Assembly: GCF_000282515.1 (NCBI RefSeq) | Contig: NZ_AKJD01000043.1 | Span: forward strand, 62,001 to 126,000 | Length of the DNA: 64,000 nucleotides | Direction: 5' to 3' | Origin: Pseudomonas sp. GM80 | Lineage (GTDB): Bacteria > Pseudomonadota > Gammaproteobacteria > Pseudomonadales > Pseudomonadaceae | Part shown: positions 8,719-17,420 of the stretch, piece after piece | Numbering within the stretch: the first letter of the stretch is position 1 | How the letters are laid out: each line of letters begins with the position of its first letter | Position numbers and translations under genes: made by a program | Notes under the pieces: model-generated | Seen by the model: only the letters and a program-made list of their open reading frames with translations | What the model was told of the DNA's origin: nothing | The model's database searches: none

Positions 8719-9144
8719 ATGAGTTTCACGGTGATAGGCCCTATTGCAGAAGGCGGCGCAAAGCTCCCCAAGGGTTCGTTTCGCGTCCCCGCAGGCTTCC
8801 CATCGCCCGCGGCTGATCACATTGAGAAGCACATTTCTCTTGATGAGGTCCTCAATATCCGGGCTCCCCACGTGTACCTTATATCTATCGCAGGCGACAG
8901 TATGCAGAGTGCTGGGATCTTTGATGGCGACCTGGCCATCGTCGACCGCGCACTTGAGGCCGGCCATAACGATGTGGTTGTTGCACTGCTGAATAACGAA
9001 CCCACGTGCAAAAGGCTGTGTGTACGAGGGAAGCAGATGATTCTGCTTTCGGACAACCCCAAATACCCACCGAGATACATTCTTGAGGGTGACGAGCTGG
9101 CTATTTGGGGAGTGGTCACGAATACCGTGCGCAGTCATGTTTAA
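8719..9144 (+). CDS. umuD: UmuD/RulA, autoproteolytic subunit of DNA polymerase V
   Basis: A 141-residue S24-family protein. The RecA-stimulated cleavage site is Ala25-Gly26 in VPAGFPSPA, the nucleophile Ser61 lies in GDSMQSAG, and the general-base Lys98 in EPTCKRL. After self-cleavage the shortened form pairs with UmuC for translesion synthesis. I chose ATG 8719 because the LexA box lies just before it, AGAAGG precedes it and the resulting length is normal. The gene overlaps umuC by eight bases, which implies translational coupling. The pair resembles the rulAB loci of Pseudomonas plasmids and islands. Confidence 0.95.
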   Translation: MSFTVIGPIAEGGAKLPKGSFRVPAGFPSPAADHIEKHISLDEVLNIRAPHVYLISIAGDSMQSAGIFDGDLAIVDRALEAGHNDVVVALLNNEPTCKRLCVRGKQMILLSDNPKYPPRYILEGDELAIWGVVTNTVRSHV

Positions 9145-10417
9145 TAAGCACGAGCCAGTGTTCGCATTGATTGATTGCAACAGCTTCTATGCCAGTTGCG
9201 AGAGGGTGTTTCGCCCCGATCTAGCCAAGGTTCCAATCGTGGTTCTTTCGAACAACGATGGTTGCGTCATTGCGCGCAGCTACGACGCCAAGCCCTTCGT
9301 TAAAATGGGCGAGCCGTATTTCCAAATCAAGCACAAGCTGAGGCAGTACGGCATTGTCGCCTTTTCTTCGAACTACGCGTTGTATGGCGACATAAGTGAG
9401 CGGGTCATGACCGTGATCGAAGGAATGGTGCCGACGGTCGAGGTGTACAGCATCGACGAAGCATTTGCGGATCTAACGGGTATCGACGGTCTGGACGAGC
9501 TTGGTAGACAGATCCGAAGCCAAGTTCTGCGCTTTACCGGCATTCCGGTCGGAGTTGGAATCGCGCGTACCAAGACGTTGGCTAAGCTGGCAAATTTCAC
9601 CGCGAAGCGTTTGCTAGCCCAGACCGGTGGGGTGGTAAATATTTGCGATCAGGTAAAACGCGACTGGGTGCTGCGCAACACAGATGTGGCTGAGGTTTGG
9701 GGTGTCGGGCGCCGCATGAAGGGGCATTTGGATTCGCTCGGAATCAAGACAGCGATGGACTTAGCGAAAGCTGATCCCACGATGTTGCGTAAGAAATTTA
9801 GCGTCGTCATTGAGAAAACGGCTAGGGAATTAGCGGGTACTCCTTGTCTTGAGTTGGACGAACCCGATCCTCCGAAGCAAGAAATCTGTTGCAGTAGAAT
9901 GTTCGGGAGACGTCTAACCGAGCTACCTCTCATCAAGGAAGCTGTCGCAACGTATGTAATGAGAGCCTCTGAAAAGCTCCGTGCGCAAGGTTCACTTTGC
10001 AAGAAAATTCGCGTAACCATCCGTACGGGAATGTTTAATCCTGATGAAGCAAAATACGCGAACGGGGTGATCGTTGATCTCCCATATCCGACAGATGATC
10101 TTAGGTTACTGACTCAAGCAGCAGTGAATGCTCTCGATTCCCTGTATCGCGCAGGTTTCCGGTATAGCAAGGCCGAGGTTTTACTCCTGAGTTTGTGTAA
10201 GCCAGGTGAGTTCACGGAAGATCTTTTTGCTCGCTCGCAGTCGCTAGAGGCAACGAAATTGATGGGCGTGTTAGACAAGATCAATGGTCGTTGGGGTAGG
10301 GGAACACTGCGATCTGCAAGTGTGCCGGCGAATCCAGATTGGGCTATGCGGCGGGAGATGATGAGTCAGAGCTACACTACAAAGATCAACGAGCTTTGGA
10401 CTGTCGGCAGCAGATAG
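9137..10417 (+). CDS. umuC: UmuC/RulB, Y-family DNA polymerase V catalytic subunit
   Basis: A 426-residue Y-family polymerase. It shows the first catalytic Asp in FALIDCNSFYASCE, the YSIDEAF motif with the second acidic pair, the VGIARTKTLAKLAN finger-palm segment and a helix-hairpin region (EVWGVGRRM), then the C-terminal little-finger and UmuC tail (SQSLEATKLMGVLDKIN). It performs error-prone bypass of damaged DNA. The ATG at 9137 overlaps the end of umuD. The gene is intact, which is worth noting because rulB genes are often split by integrating elements. Induced with umuD through the LexA box. Confidence 0.95.
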   Translation: MFNKHEPVFALIDCNSFYASCERVFRPDLAKVPIVVLSNNDGCVIARSYDAKPFVKMGEPYFQIKHKLRQYGIVAFSSNYALYGDISERVMTVIEGMVPTVEVYSIDEAFADLTGIDGLDELGRQIRSQVLRFTGIPVGVGIARTKTLAKLANFTAKRLLAQTGGVVNICDQVKRDWVLRNTDVAEVWGVGRRMKGHLDSLGIKTAMDLAKADPTMLRKKFSVVIEKTARELAGTPCLELDEPDPPKQEICCSRMFGRRLTELPLIKEAVATYVMRASEKLRAQGSLCKKIRVTIRTGMFNPDEAKYANGVIVDLPYPTDDLRLLTQAAVNALDSLYRAGFRYSKAEVLLLSLCKPGEFTEDLFARSQSLEATKLMGVLDKINGRWGRGTLRSASVPANPDWAMRREMMSQSYTTKINELWTVGSR

Positions 10418-10782
10418 CCAGTAGAACAACGGTTGAAGCCTAGGTCGGAGTTGCCTGCTGGTAGTACATTTCAGGTTCTGATGATATCGCCCCTCTCACG
10501 AGGGAAATCGGCCAGCGGTAAGCGCTGTACTGGAGCAGGAGTGTGTAGTTAATCCAAACGTTACGCAGGTGGCGACCACCAAAATTTCGTTTTCCATCGA
10601 AGCGGGTGACGAAATTGCTTCCGTAAATTTTTACTGGTTGAAATATGATGTCATCTCCCTACGAAAACGAATGTGATCATGCGCGGCCCGCGTGACAAAT
10701 ATGACTGTACGTCTTACTTCTGCCAACGCAGATGTAGATCGTCGTTCGGGATTCCAAATGTTAGACACAAGGGTGACAATCA
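10418..10782. other. Intergenic stretch without recognised features
   Basis: About 365 bases after umuC. No convincing gene, hairpin with a T-run or second LexA box is visible. Only short overlapping open frames occur. Confidence 0.5.
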
Positions 10783-11121
10783 ATGGCAGTGGAGCTAAGT
10801 GAGGAGGAGATGCGCCAAGCGCTATTTGGCCCATCGAAACATGCAGAGTCAGAGCCCACGGTGACGACGCCTCTAGCTGAGCCGCGTCCTGAGTCTGAGG
10901 TTCAATTTCGCCCGCCTAGGCGACCTGCATCGAAACCTCTTTCTCCGAAGCTTCGAGTGACACTGCACGTAACGAGAGAGTTCGAAGGGGCGGTGGAAGT
11001 CTTGGTCTTTGATGCAAACACACTCAGTACTTTAACCGCTGAGCAAGAAGCCAAAGCTGAGGCGAAGAAGCGCAAGTATAAATATATCGACGTGGTCTCC
11101 GTGCTGCCCATTCAGCCCTGA
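10783..11121 (+). CDS. Conserved-looking small protein of unknown function
   Basis: A 112-residue protein. The first 60 residues are polar, proline-rich and probably disordered; the last 50 form a compact region (LRVTLHVTREFEG, FDANTLSTLTAEQEA, then a Lys-rich stretch and YIDVVSVLPI) that could be a small beta domain with one helix. I recall similar proteins near umuDC/rulAB loci in Pseudomonas but cannot name a family. It is on the same strand as umuDC but separated by 365 bases and has no clear LexA box, so SOS control is unsupported. Confidence 0.6.
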   Translation: MAVELSEEEMRQALFGPSKHAESEPTVTTPLAEPRPESEVQFRPPRRPASKPLSPKLRVTLHVTREFEGAVEVLVFDANTLSTLTAEQEAKAEAKKRKYKYIDVVSVLPIQP

Positions 11122-11251
11122 TGATCCACGCAGAGCTGCGTGTTAAGTCTGCACATACTTTTTATCCGAACTGAAACGGTTTAACGGAAGCGAAAAATCT
11201 ATTTTGCGCGCCACATTCTGTTAATTGACGTTTTCCACTGGGGGCGCAAGG

Positions 11252-12874
11252 ATGGCCACGAAGTACCTACAGTTTTTCCCGAAGCCGGTTCTAGACGATC
11301 TCGTCTCCGGCCGTTGGCTACCCATTGTAGGGGCCGGGATGTCGTTGAACGCGCATGTGCCTTCCGGCGCGCGGCCCCCACTTTGGGGGGAGCTTGGAAA
11401 AATTCTAGAGTCGGATCTCGCGGACTTCAGCTCTACGGGACCGCTTGATGCAATTTCTGCCTATGAGCATGAATTTGGTCGGGCCCGACTGATGGATCGG
11501 TTGTCAGAGGTATTACTGCTGCACGAGGCGCAGCCGGGTGAGGCACATCGCAGCTTCTGTTCTATACCGTTCGATATCGTGTGCACCACGAATTTTGATT
11601 TTCTTTTGGAACATCAGTATCGATTGGAGCCTCGGGTCGTGTATCCGATTTTGGAGGAAGAGCAACTGTCGCTTAACGCTTCAAAGGCGGGGACCGTTCT
11701 TTTAAAGCTGCATGGCGATCTGCATCACCCAAATAGGATGGTGGTCACAGAATCTGACTACGACGGCTTCTTGGCAAATTACCCACTTTTCGCAACATAC
11801 CTCTCAAATCTACTGATCACGAAAACAGCCGTATTGATTGGCTACAGCCTGGAGGATCCTGACTTTCGCCAGATGTGGCACGTTGTATCCCAGCGCTTGG
11901 GACGCATGCGCAGAATGGCTTACACGATCGTCGTAGGAGCCAAGCCGTCCGATGTTGCTAGGTTTGAGCGGCGCGGCGTTAAGGTGATAAATCTTCCGGG
12001 GACTCGGGAGCGATATGGTGCCGTATTAGCCGACGCATTTGCCGAGCTGCGAGAGCTTGTCATGGAGAAGGTGATCAGCGTCAGCAAAGTCACAGAAGAA
12101 AAGCCGCTCAGAGAGCTTTCGCTGCCTAGAAGCGCAGCAACACGCCTCTGTTTTTTTTCCGTCCAGCTGGACTTGTTACCTTTTTACCGTGAGCGTGTAT
12201 TTCCTGCGGTAGAAGCCATCGGACTTGTGCCTGTCACTGCGGATGACGTGGTGGCGCCCGGTGACAACATCAGCGCAAAAATCGAAGCACTGATCGATCG
12301 CGCCGTAGTCATGGTTATAGAGCTGTCATCGTCATGGACCTTTGCCGAGCTGCGGATGGCACTGGCGCGGCGCAAAAGCAAAGACTCCAAACCATTCACA
12401 TTGATCCTGGTTGTCAAAGACTATCAACAGATTCCAGCAGACGCTGCCGGGTTGCAGGTACTTCTTCGTCAAGAATCATGGCTAGGCGATTCGGATGAGT
12501 TTGTAGATCAGTTGATTCAGGGTTTGCGACGCATCTCTCCTGATGGAGAGCATTCCAGAGGATCAGAAGCGCGGAGATTATTGGAGGCTAAGGAATATAG
12601 AGCGGCCGTAATTGCGGCGATGACGCACCTCGAAGCGATGCTGAGGGAGCGAATGCAAAAAAATGCATGGTCCGACGTTCGAAGGCCCATGAGCTTGAAA
12701 AATTTGGTCGACCAAGCTGCTGAGCAAAGGCTGATTCCTATCAGTTCAACATCTGAAATCATGAGCTGGGCCCATACGCGCAACGATGTTGTCCATACCC
12801 AGGCGCCGGTGACGCCGAAGGTAGCTAAAGCCATCGTGTCAGGGGTTGAGAGGGTAATTCGGGAAGGCGAATAG
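11252..12874 (+). CDS. SIR2-domain protein fused to deoxyribosyltransferase-like and HEPN-like domains; candidate anti-phage NADase
   Basis: A 540-residue three-part protein. Residues 20-265 are a SIR2_2-type domain: GAGMS (27-31) at the NAD site, Asn114 in TTNFD and His154 in LHGD as the catalytic pair. Residues 298-425 form a deoxyribosyltransferase/TIR-like fold: FFSVQLD, FPAVEAIGLVP, VVMVIELSS and an acidic residue in FAELRMAL (Glu366). Residues 440-540 are helical, with RNDVVH (510-515), an Rx4H motif as in HEPN or DUF4145 proteins. Related SIR2 proteins deplete NAD+ on phage infection; this role is inferred. The middle domain resembles the one in the 58278 gene. ATG 11252 is preceded by a G-rich site. 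Confidence 0.8.
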   Translation: MATKYLQFFPKPVLDDLVSGRWLPIVGAGMSLNAHVPSGARPPLWGELGKILESDLADFSSTGPLDAISAYEHEFGRARLMDRLSEVLLLHEAQPGEAHRSFCSIPFDIVCTTNFDFLLEHQYRLEPRVVYPILEEEQLSLNASKAGTVLLKLHGDLHHPNRMVVTESDYDGFLANYPLFATYLSNLLITKTAVLIGYSLEDPDFRQMWHVVSQRLGRMRRMAYTIVVGAKPSDVARFERRGVKVINLPGTRERYGAVLADAFAELRELVMEKVISVSKVTEEKPLRELSLPRSAATRLCFFSVQLDLLPFYRERVFPAVEAIGLVPVTADDVVAPGDNISAKIEALIDRAVVMVIELSSSWTFAELRMALARRKSKDSKPFTLILVVKDYQQIPADAAGLQVLLRQESWLGDSDEFVDQLIQGLRRISPDGEHSRGSEARRLLEAKEYRAAVIAAMTHLEAMLRERMQKNAWSDVRRPMSLKNLVDQAAEQRLIPISSTSEIMSWAHTRNDVVHTQAPVTPKVAKAIVSGVERVIREGE

Positions 12875-12948
12875 GAAGCGCTTGGCGATGTGCGCTCTCC
12901 ACTGGATTGGTGGTTTAAAGCGCGGATAGCACAACATTTAGAGGTAAA

Positions 12949-12977
12949 AATTCAGGCACATTCGATGTGCCTGAATT
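12949..12977 (-). terminator. Rho-independent terminator for the AhpD-like gene
   Basis: AATTCAGGCACA and TGTGCCTGAATT are perfect 12-base arms around a five-base loop. On the minus strand the hairpin is followed by TTTTTACC. It may also stop forward reading from the SIR2 gene. Confidence 0.85.
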
Positions 12978-12995
12978 AGTGTAAGTGGCGGAATA

Positions 12996-13337
12996 TCATT
13001 TCTTCAGCGCGTCGTGAGCTTCCAGTGCTCTCAATGAATAAACGTAGGCAGCGCCAGCATTCAGTGAAATGGCAGTCGCCAGGGCGGCAGCGATTTCTTC
13101 ACGACTTGCGCCGGCTTTGATCGCCGCGTCCGTGTGAGATGCGATACAGCCGTCACAACGAGTAGTAATGGAAACGGCGAGTGAAATCAGCTCACGGGTT
13201 TTTGCATCGAGGACGTTGTTTTCCGCGGATGCTTCTCCAAGAGCCATATAAGCCTTGACCATCTTGGGGTTGGTCTTGCTGAGAGCACCAAAGGCTTTTT
13301 GAACGGTAGGCAGCAATTCGGACCAGTTATTGAACAT
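12996..13337 (-). CDS. AhpD-like alkylhydroperoxidase / carboxymuconolactone decarboxylase family protein
   Basis: A 113-residue all-helical protein with the CxxC-His redox motif RCDGCIASH at residues 60-68, typical of AhpD-type peroxidases, which reduce hydroperoxides through the two Cys. Length is normal for the family. The open frame continues to 13706, but MFNNWSELL is the natural N-terminus and leaves a promoter region shared with the divergent AraC gene at 13448. That pairing (AraC regulator plus AhpD-like target) suggests local control by oxidants or electrophiles. A strong terminator follows. Confidence 0.9.
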   Translation of the reverse strand: MFNNWSELLPTVQKAFGALSKTNPKMVKAYMALGEASAENNVLDAKTRELISLAVSITTRCDGCIASHTDAAIKAGASREEIAAALATAISLNAGAAYVYSLRALEAHDALKK

Positions 13338-13447
13338 AGCGTTAACTCCCGTACAGGTTAGGTGTAATGTTTCGACAGGGATATTTTTGCTTTTTCTGAG
13401 GAGGTGGTTTTGTTCGATCCGCTCAGCTTTTTCAGCGATAAGCTCAA

Positions 13448-14353
13448 ATGAATTCCATCGACAAACTGATCTCACTGGCCAACGTGCGAGGCAGCCTGGA
13501 TATACGTTGCCAGTTCCAAGGTGATTGGGCGCTAGACCATCAGCAAGAAACTCTGGGGGTGGCGCCATATCACATAGTCCTGGCGGGAGAGTGTCGGGTC
13601 GAATTTCCAGACGGGCAGCGATTGCCAATGCGCGCGGGCGACATTTTGTTGCTGCCGTCTGGAGCTGCCCACGTAATTCACAGCCCCGGCAAAACGGTCG
13701 AATCAACCAAGCCGCAGGTCATTACAGGTGGTGTGTTGCCGGTACATCGTATCGGTGGAGCCAGCCCCGACCTGGATTTACTATGCGGAAGCTTCCACTA
13801 CAACAGAGCTTCACTGCTGTTCTCCGCGTTGCCGGCGTATCTGGTGATCCCAAGTGGAGCTTTGCCCGCTAATGGCCCTATAACGGCGCTCGTGGCACTA
13901 CTGCGTACAGAAGCCAATGATGAGCAGGCGGGAGCGAAGATGATGCTCAACGCGCTTTCGCAGGCTCTATTTACTTTGATACTGCGCGCGCATTTAGCAA
14001 CTCAAGGCCAGGACAGCGGCACGCTTGCATTACTCGCGGATAAAAGACTGAGCAAAGCCTGGCAAGCGATGCTTGCAGACCCGGCCTTTGAGTGGACCAT
14101 CGACAGCCTTGCTGAGGTCGCGAGCATGTCCAGGGCCAGTTTTACTCGATCCTTTGTGAGGGTGGCCGGCGCATCGCCTTGGGTCCTGCTAACGCAAGTT
14201 CGTATGGAGCAGGCTTTCAGTCTGCTGAATCATTCACACTTGGGACTTAGCGATATTGCCGCGGCGGTGGGATATCAGTCCCAAGCTGCATTTAGCAAAA
14301 AATTCAAGGAGGTGTTCGGAGAGGCGCCGGGGAGGGTTCGCAAGGGAATCTGA
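13448..14353 (+). CDS. AraC-family regulator with cupin sensor domain
   Basis: A 301-residue activator. The N-terminal cupin has the RAGDILLLPSGAAHVI signature; the C-terminus has two helix-turn-helix units (SLAEVASMSRASFTRSF and DIAAAVGYQSQAAFSKKF, ending GEAPGRVRKG). This architecture is shared with RclR-type regulators, in which Cys residues can sense reactive chlorine. It is divergent from the AhpD-like gene, the probable target. The 110-base shared spacer shows no long palindrome. Confidence 0.88.
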   Translation: MNSIDKLISLANVRGSLDIRCQFQGDWALDHQQETLGVAPYHIVLAGECRVEFPDGQRLPMRAGDILLLPSGAAHVIHSPGKTVESTKPQVITGGVLPVHRIGGASPDLDLLCGSFHYNRASLLFSALPAYLVIPSGALPANGPITALVALLRTEANDEQAGAKMMLNALSQALFTLILRAHLATQGQDSGTLALLADKRLSKAWQAMLADPAFEWTIDSLAEVASMSRASFTRSFVRVAGASPWVLLTQVRMEQAFSLLNHSHLGLSDIAAAVGYQSQAAFSKKFKEVFGEAPGRVRKGI

Positions 14354-15080
14354 TCTGATAATTTTTTGCGACCCTGCATGTAGTCAGAATAGGGAGCAAA
14401 TTGTCTGGTTGGTGAAGGGGGCATGACGAGAATGCAGGTGCACTCCATTGTCTCTGTTTTTGAGAGGCATTCGTTGGGGTGACTGCCACAACATCTGGCA
14501 GTCGGATCTGGCCAATCTTTGGCTGAGAGCAGGATCAATTACGTGGGTTCTCCGAACGATGAAGTTCTAAGCCTCGTCAGATGGAGTTGATTGGCGGCCC
14601 AGGGAAGGCTCGGAGAGATCGAGGCGGGATGGGAAATTGGCGTCTGTGGCGATGGAGCCATACAGAGCAGAGCCTACCCAGACGGGCTTCAAAAAAATGG
14701 ATCTGAGAACGCTTTATTTGTTTTCAAAAACACTTCAAAAGCATACCCGACGCTTCGCTGTCGGAAGTAGACCAAGAGGGAGGCTGGGTTGACCTCAGGG
14801 GCATTGTATTAAGAGTATAGAAATGATGTCAAGTGAAATATGATTAGCTGGCATGATTTATGCTAAAGAAAAAATTGTTAATTAATTCAGAGGTCATTCA
14901 GCTTTCAAGATTAAGCGATCGCTCTCGGGATTTTTGTGAATTTCGAGATTATGTGTGCGTCACGGCATAGCCGTTGGACATCCTCGTATCGACTGTTCGT
15001 ACAGCTTGTTGTTATCAATTTCGCTCCGATCCGAGGCAGAAAAAATGGGCCTCCTGCCCGGATCGAAGCGATCAATCAGC
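14354..15080. other. 727-base gap with no recognised gene
   Basis: Between the AraC gene and the minus-strand gene ending at 15081. Only short overlapping frames occur, none with a good start site. The stretch at 14810-14890 is A+T-rich. It could be a decayed gene, but I see no recognisable remnant. Confidence 0.4.
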
Positions 15081-15677
15081 TCAGGCGAGTTCAGCCTTGG
15101 CCATCGCAATTTTCGCCCTGACCACCTGTTGCTCGATTTTCGCTTGTTCCTTCGTCAGCTCCGCAACCTTCTTATCGATTGAAGCCTGCTCTTCAGGAGT
15201 CATTTTCTCATATTCCTCCTTGCTGACGCCGGTCAGTTGCTCCCTGGCCTTTTCCGCATCAGATTGGTTCATGTAATCCATAAAATTTTCTGTAGCGGAC
15301 TTTTCAGCTGATGCGGAGTTTTGATAAGGGCTCAAACTCAGGTGATCGTCTGAATTTTCCAGAATTTTATCGTCAGCTATGGTCTCCTTACTATTATCCA
15401 TATTGATAATTTTTGTGGTCGCTTGAGGACTAACTTCGCCCTCGATCGTATTAGATGTAGCTAATTTTAGATTGACCATCATCTTGGCGAACGCTTCATC
15501 GAAGTTCTGGTTGCTGTCGGAGCCAGAACTAGTTGATGTCTCGCTTTTGCTGGACAAAGCTTGGGAGGGAAGGGCTGGCGCTGTTGAGCTGAACAGTGAT
15601 GCCTCTTTTGCAGCATCCGTATTCACTACGGGCTTATGCCACGTTGCGAGTGGAATCTCGCGGCTACCAATGATCAT
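15081..15677 (-). CDS. Hypothetical protein, low-complexity N-half and coiled C-terminus
   Basis: 198 residues starting ATG 15677 behind AAGGA. The first 130 residues are rich in Ser, Thr, Asn and Asp and look disordered. The last 70 are strongly helical and charged (EEYEKMTPEEQASIDKKVAE, then KEQAKIEQQVVRAK), likely a coiled coil. There is no signal peptide or membrane segment. I have seen similar C-termini in Pseudomonas hypothetical proteins, some near secretion systems, but cannot assign a role. It stands alone between two gene-poor stretches. Confidence 0.65.
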   Translation of the reverse strand: MIIGSREIPLATWHKPVVNTDAAKEASLFSSTAPALPSQALSSKSETSTSSGSDSNQNFDEAFAKMMVNLKLATSNTIEGEVSPQATTKIINMDNSKETIADDKILENSDDHLSLSPYQNSASAEKSATENFMDYMNQSDAEKAREQLTGVSKEEYEKMTPEEQASIDKKVAELTKEQAKIEQQVVRAKIAMAKAELA

Positions 15678-16013
15678 GTTTCATTCCTTTTGTTGGGGTA
15701 CCAGAACACTCTAGCAATTACAGTGCCATCTGCGTTTGTTGAGTTAGCATGCCCGTTTTATAAGTGCTTTTGAAAAGTGCTTAGAGTTCTGGAAGGCACG
15801 TTTTAACCCTTGAAGGAATAAAGCGGCAAAGTTTGGCCGCTAACATCGGTATACTATCAATGCGATCAATAGATAGATCGTTCGCCGCGTACTGCCCGGG
15901 ATTAGCGACTGAGGAGTACTACAACATCGGTATCTGATTTTTCCTCTGTTCTCTATGAGTATCAGCAAATGTAGATGCCGCGACGGCACGAAGCTACCGT
16001 CACGGCGCTGAGG
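15678..16013. other. Intergenic stretch, weak hairpin only
   Basis: Contains the promoter region of the 15677 gene and, near 15977-16006, an imperfect hairpin (GCCGCGACGG / CCGTCACGGC) behind the haloperoxidase stop but with no T-run. Nothing else is visible. Confidence 0.4.
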
Positions 16014-17015
16014 TCAGCTGCGGATGAATGCCAGCAAATCAGCGTTGATCTGATCGGCGTTGATCGTAGGCATCCCGTGAGGAAAGCCCGGATAGGTTTT
16101 GAGCGTGGGATGCTTTAGCAATTTGGCTGAAAGCGGCGCAGAGTCGGCGAACGGCACGATTTGATCATCCTCTCCATGCATGACTAACGTCGGAACCTGA
16201 ATGGCTTTCAGATCCTCCGTGAAGTCGGTTTCTGAGAATGCCTTGATGCAGTCGTAATGAGCTTTTGCACCACCCATCATTCCTTGTCTCCACCAATTAT
16301 CGATTACGCCTTGGAGGACCTTGGCGCCAGGTCGATTAAATCCGTAGAAAGGTCCTGAGGGTACATCCTTATAAAACTGGGCACGGTTGGCGACCAATGC
16401 TGTTCTCAATCCATCGAATACCTCCAGCGGCAAGCCGCCAGGGTTCTTTTCCGACTTCACCATAATTGGCGGGACCGCGCTGATGAGTACTGCTTTTGCC
16501 ACGCGTCCAGGTTTAGCCCGGGCTGCATACCTTGCCACTTCACCACCACCGGTCGAATGCCCCACATGGATCGCACCTTTGAGGTCTAGCGCATCAGTCA
16601 GTTCGATAACGTCGGCGGTATAGGTATCCATTTCGTTGCCTGACCAGGTTTGTGTCGATCGCCCGTGGCCACGCCGGTCGTGCGCGATCACGCGATAGCC
16701 TTTGAGCAAAAAGAACATCATTTGTCCGTCCCAATCGTCCGCACTCAATGGCCAGCCATGATGGAATACTATCGGAGTAGCATTCTTTGGACCCCAATCC
16801 TTGTAGAAAATCTGGGTTCCATCTTTTGTCGTAATCGAGTTCATGGCGTTTGCCTCAGCGTGTTCGGGTTTCTGTTGAGATGTAGGCGACTTCTCAGCGG
16901 CGTACGTCAACAGAGAAACGCTTGAGAGCGGCACAAGCAAACCTACGGCCAGTACTGCTGAACTTCCCAATACTGCCCGACGCTGGAGATCTATTTCGTG
17001 ATTGGAGTCTTTCAT
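16014..17015 (-). CDS. Exported alpha/beta hydrolase, non-heme (cofactor-free) haloperoxidase type
   Basis: 333 residues. The N-terminus has a Tat-like signal ([20 protein letters not shown]) and the mature part starts near residue 40-55. The domain matches non-heme chloroperoxidases: [22 protein letters not shown] split across the oxyanion region, the nucleophile in GHSTGGG, the acid in HGEDDQIVP and the His in GFPHGMP. These enzymes are esterases or perhydrolases. The Tat signal is unusual, since many relatives are cytoplasmic. The next gene upstream is 400 bases away, so it is probably monocistronic. Confidence 0.9.
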   Translation of the reverse strand: MKDSNHEIDLQRRAVLGSSAVLAVGLLVPLSSVSLLTYAAEKSPTSQQKPEHAEANAMNSITTKDGTQIFYKDWGPKNATPIVFHHGWPLSADDWDGQMMFFLLKGYRVIAHDRRGHGRSTQTWSGNEMDTYTADVIELTDALDLKGAIHVGHSTGGGEVARYAARAKPGRVAKAVLISAVPPIMVKSEKNPGGLPLEVFDGLRTALVANRAQFYKDVPSGPFYGFNRPGAKVLQGVIDNWWRQGMMGGAKAHYDCIKAFSETDFTEDLKAIQVPTLVMHGEDDQIVPFADSAPLSAKLLKHPTLKTYPGFPHGMPTINADQINADLLAFIRS

Positions 17016-17420
17016 TGGCGTTCTCTTCGATCATTCAGGTTGCTCGAAGGTTGGAATCTCGAAGCTAATGAGGTTCCACCGATTGATTTCATCTCACCTT
17101 TGTCGCTAACAACAGCAGTCAAGGGGAGAGCCAGATTGGCGACAATCATCCGTTTTCCCCTGTGCTGTACCACCTGAGTGCTACAGGAATCCTTACGGGG
17201 AACCTCTGGATCGATCACCAGAAAATCACCCAAACGCGTTCTGATTGGCCCATTCCATCAACCTTTATGTTTGCATGTGCAATATCAGGCTGGCTGGAGG
17301 CCGAAAATTTAGATTAGTTGAGCGACGTTTAGTCCGCTAGAAATCCCTGATGAGGAATTTCGCGTATGGGGTGTAAGGCGGGACCCTCTCACCATGTCTC
17401 GGAAAGAGGTTACGAATGGG
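17016..17420. other. Intergenic stretch of about 405 bases, nothing assigned
   Basis: Lies between the PLD-type gene and the haloperoxidase gene, both on the minus strand. A 73-codon minus frame (17012-17233) overlaps the haloperoxidase start and has no good ribosome site. No T-run hairpin was seen. Confidence 0.4.

Noticed and set aside
17012..17233. 73-codon minus-strand frame before the haloperoxidase gene
   Set aside because: It overlaps the haloperoxidase start and lacks a ribosome site; its N-terminus only loosely recalls S24-type sequences.
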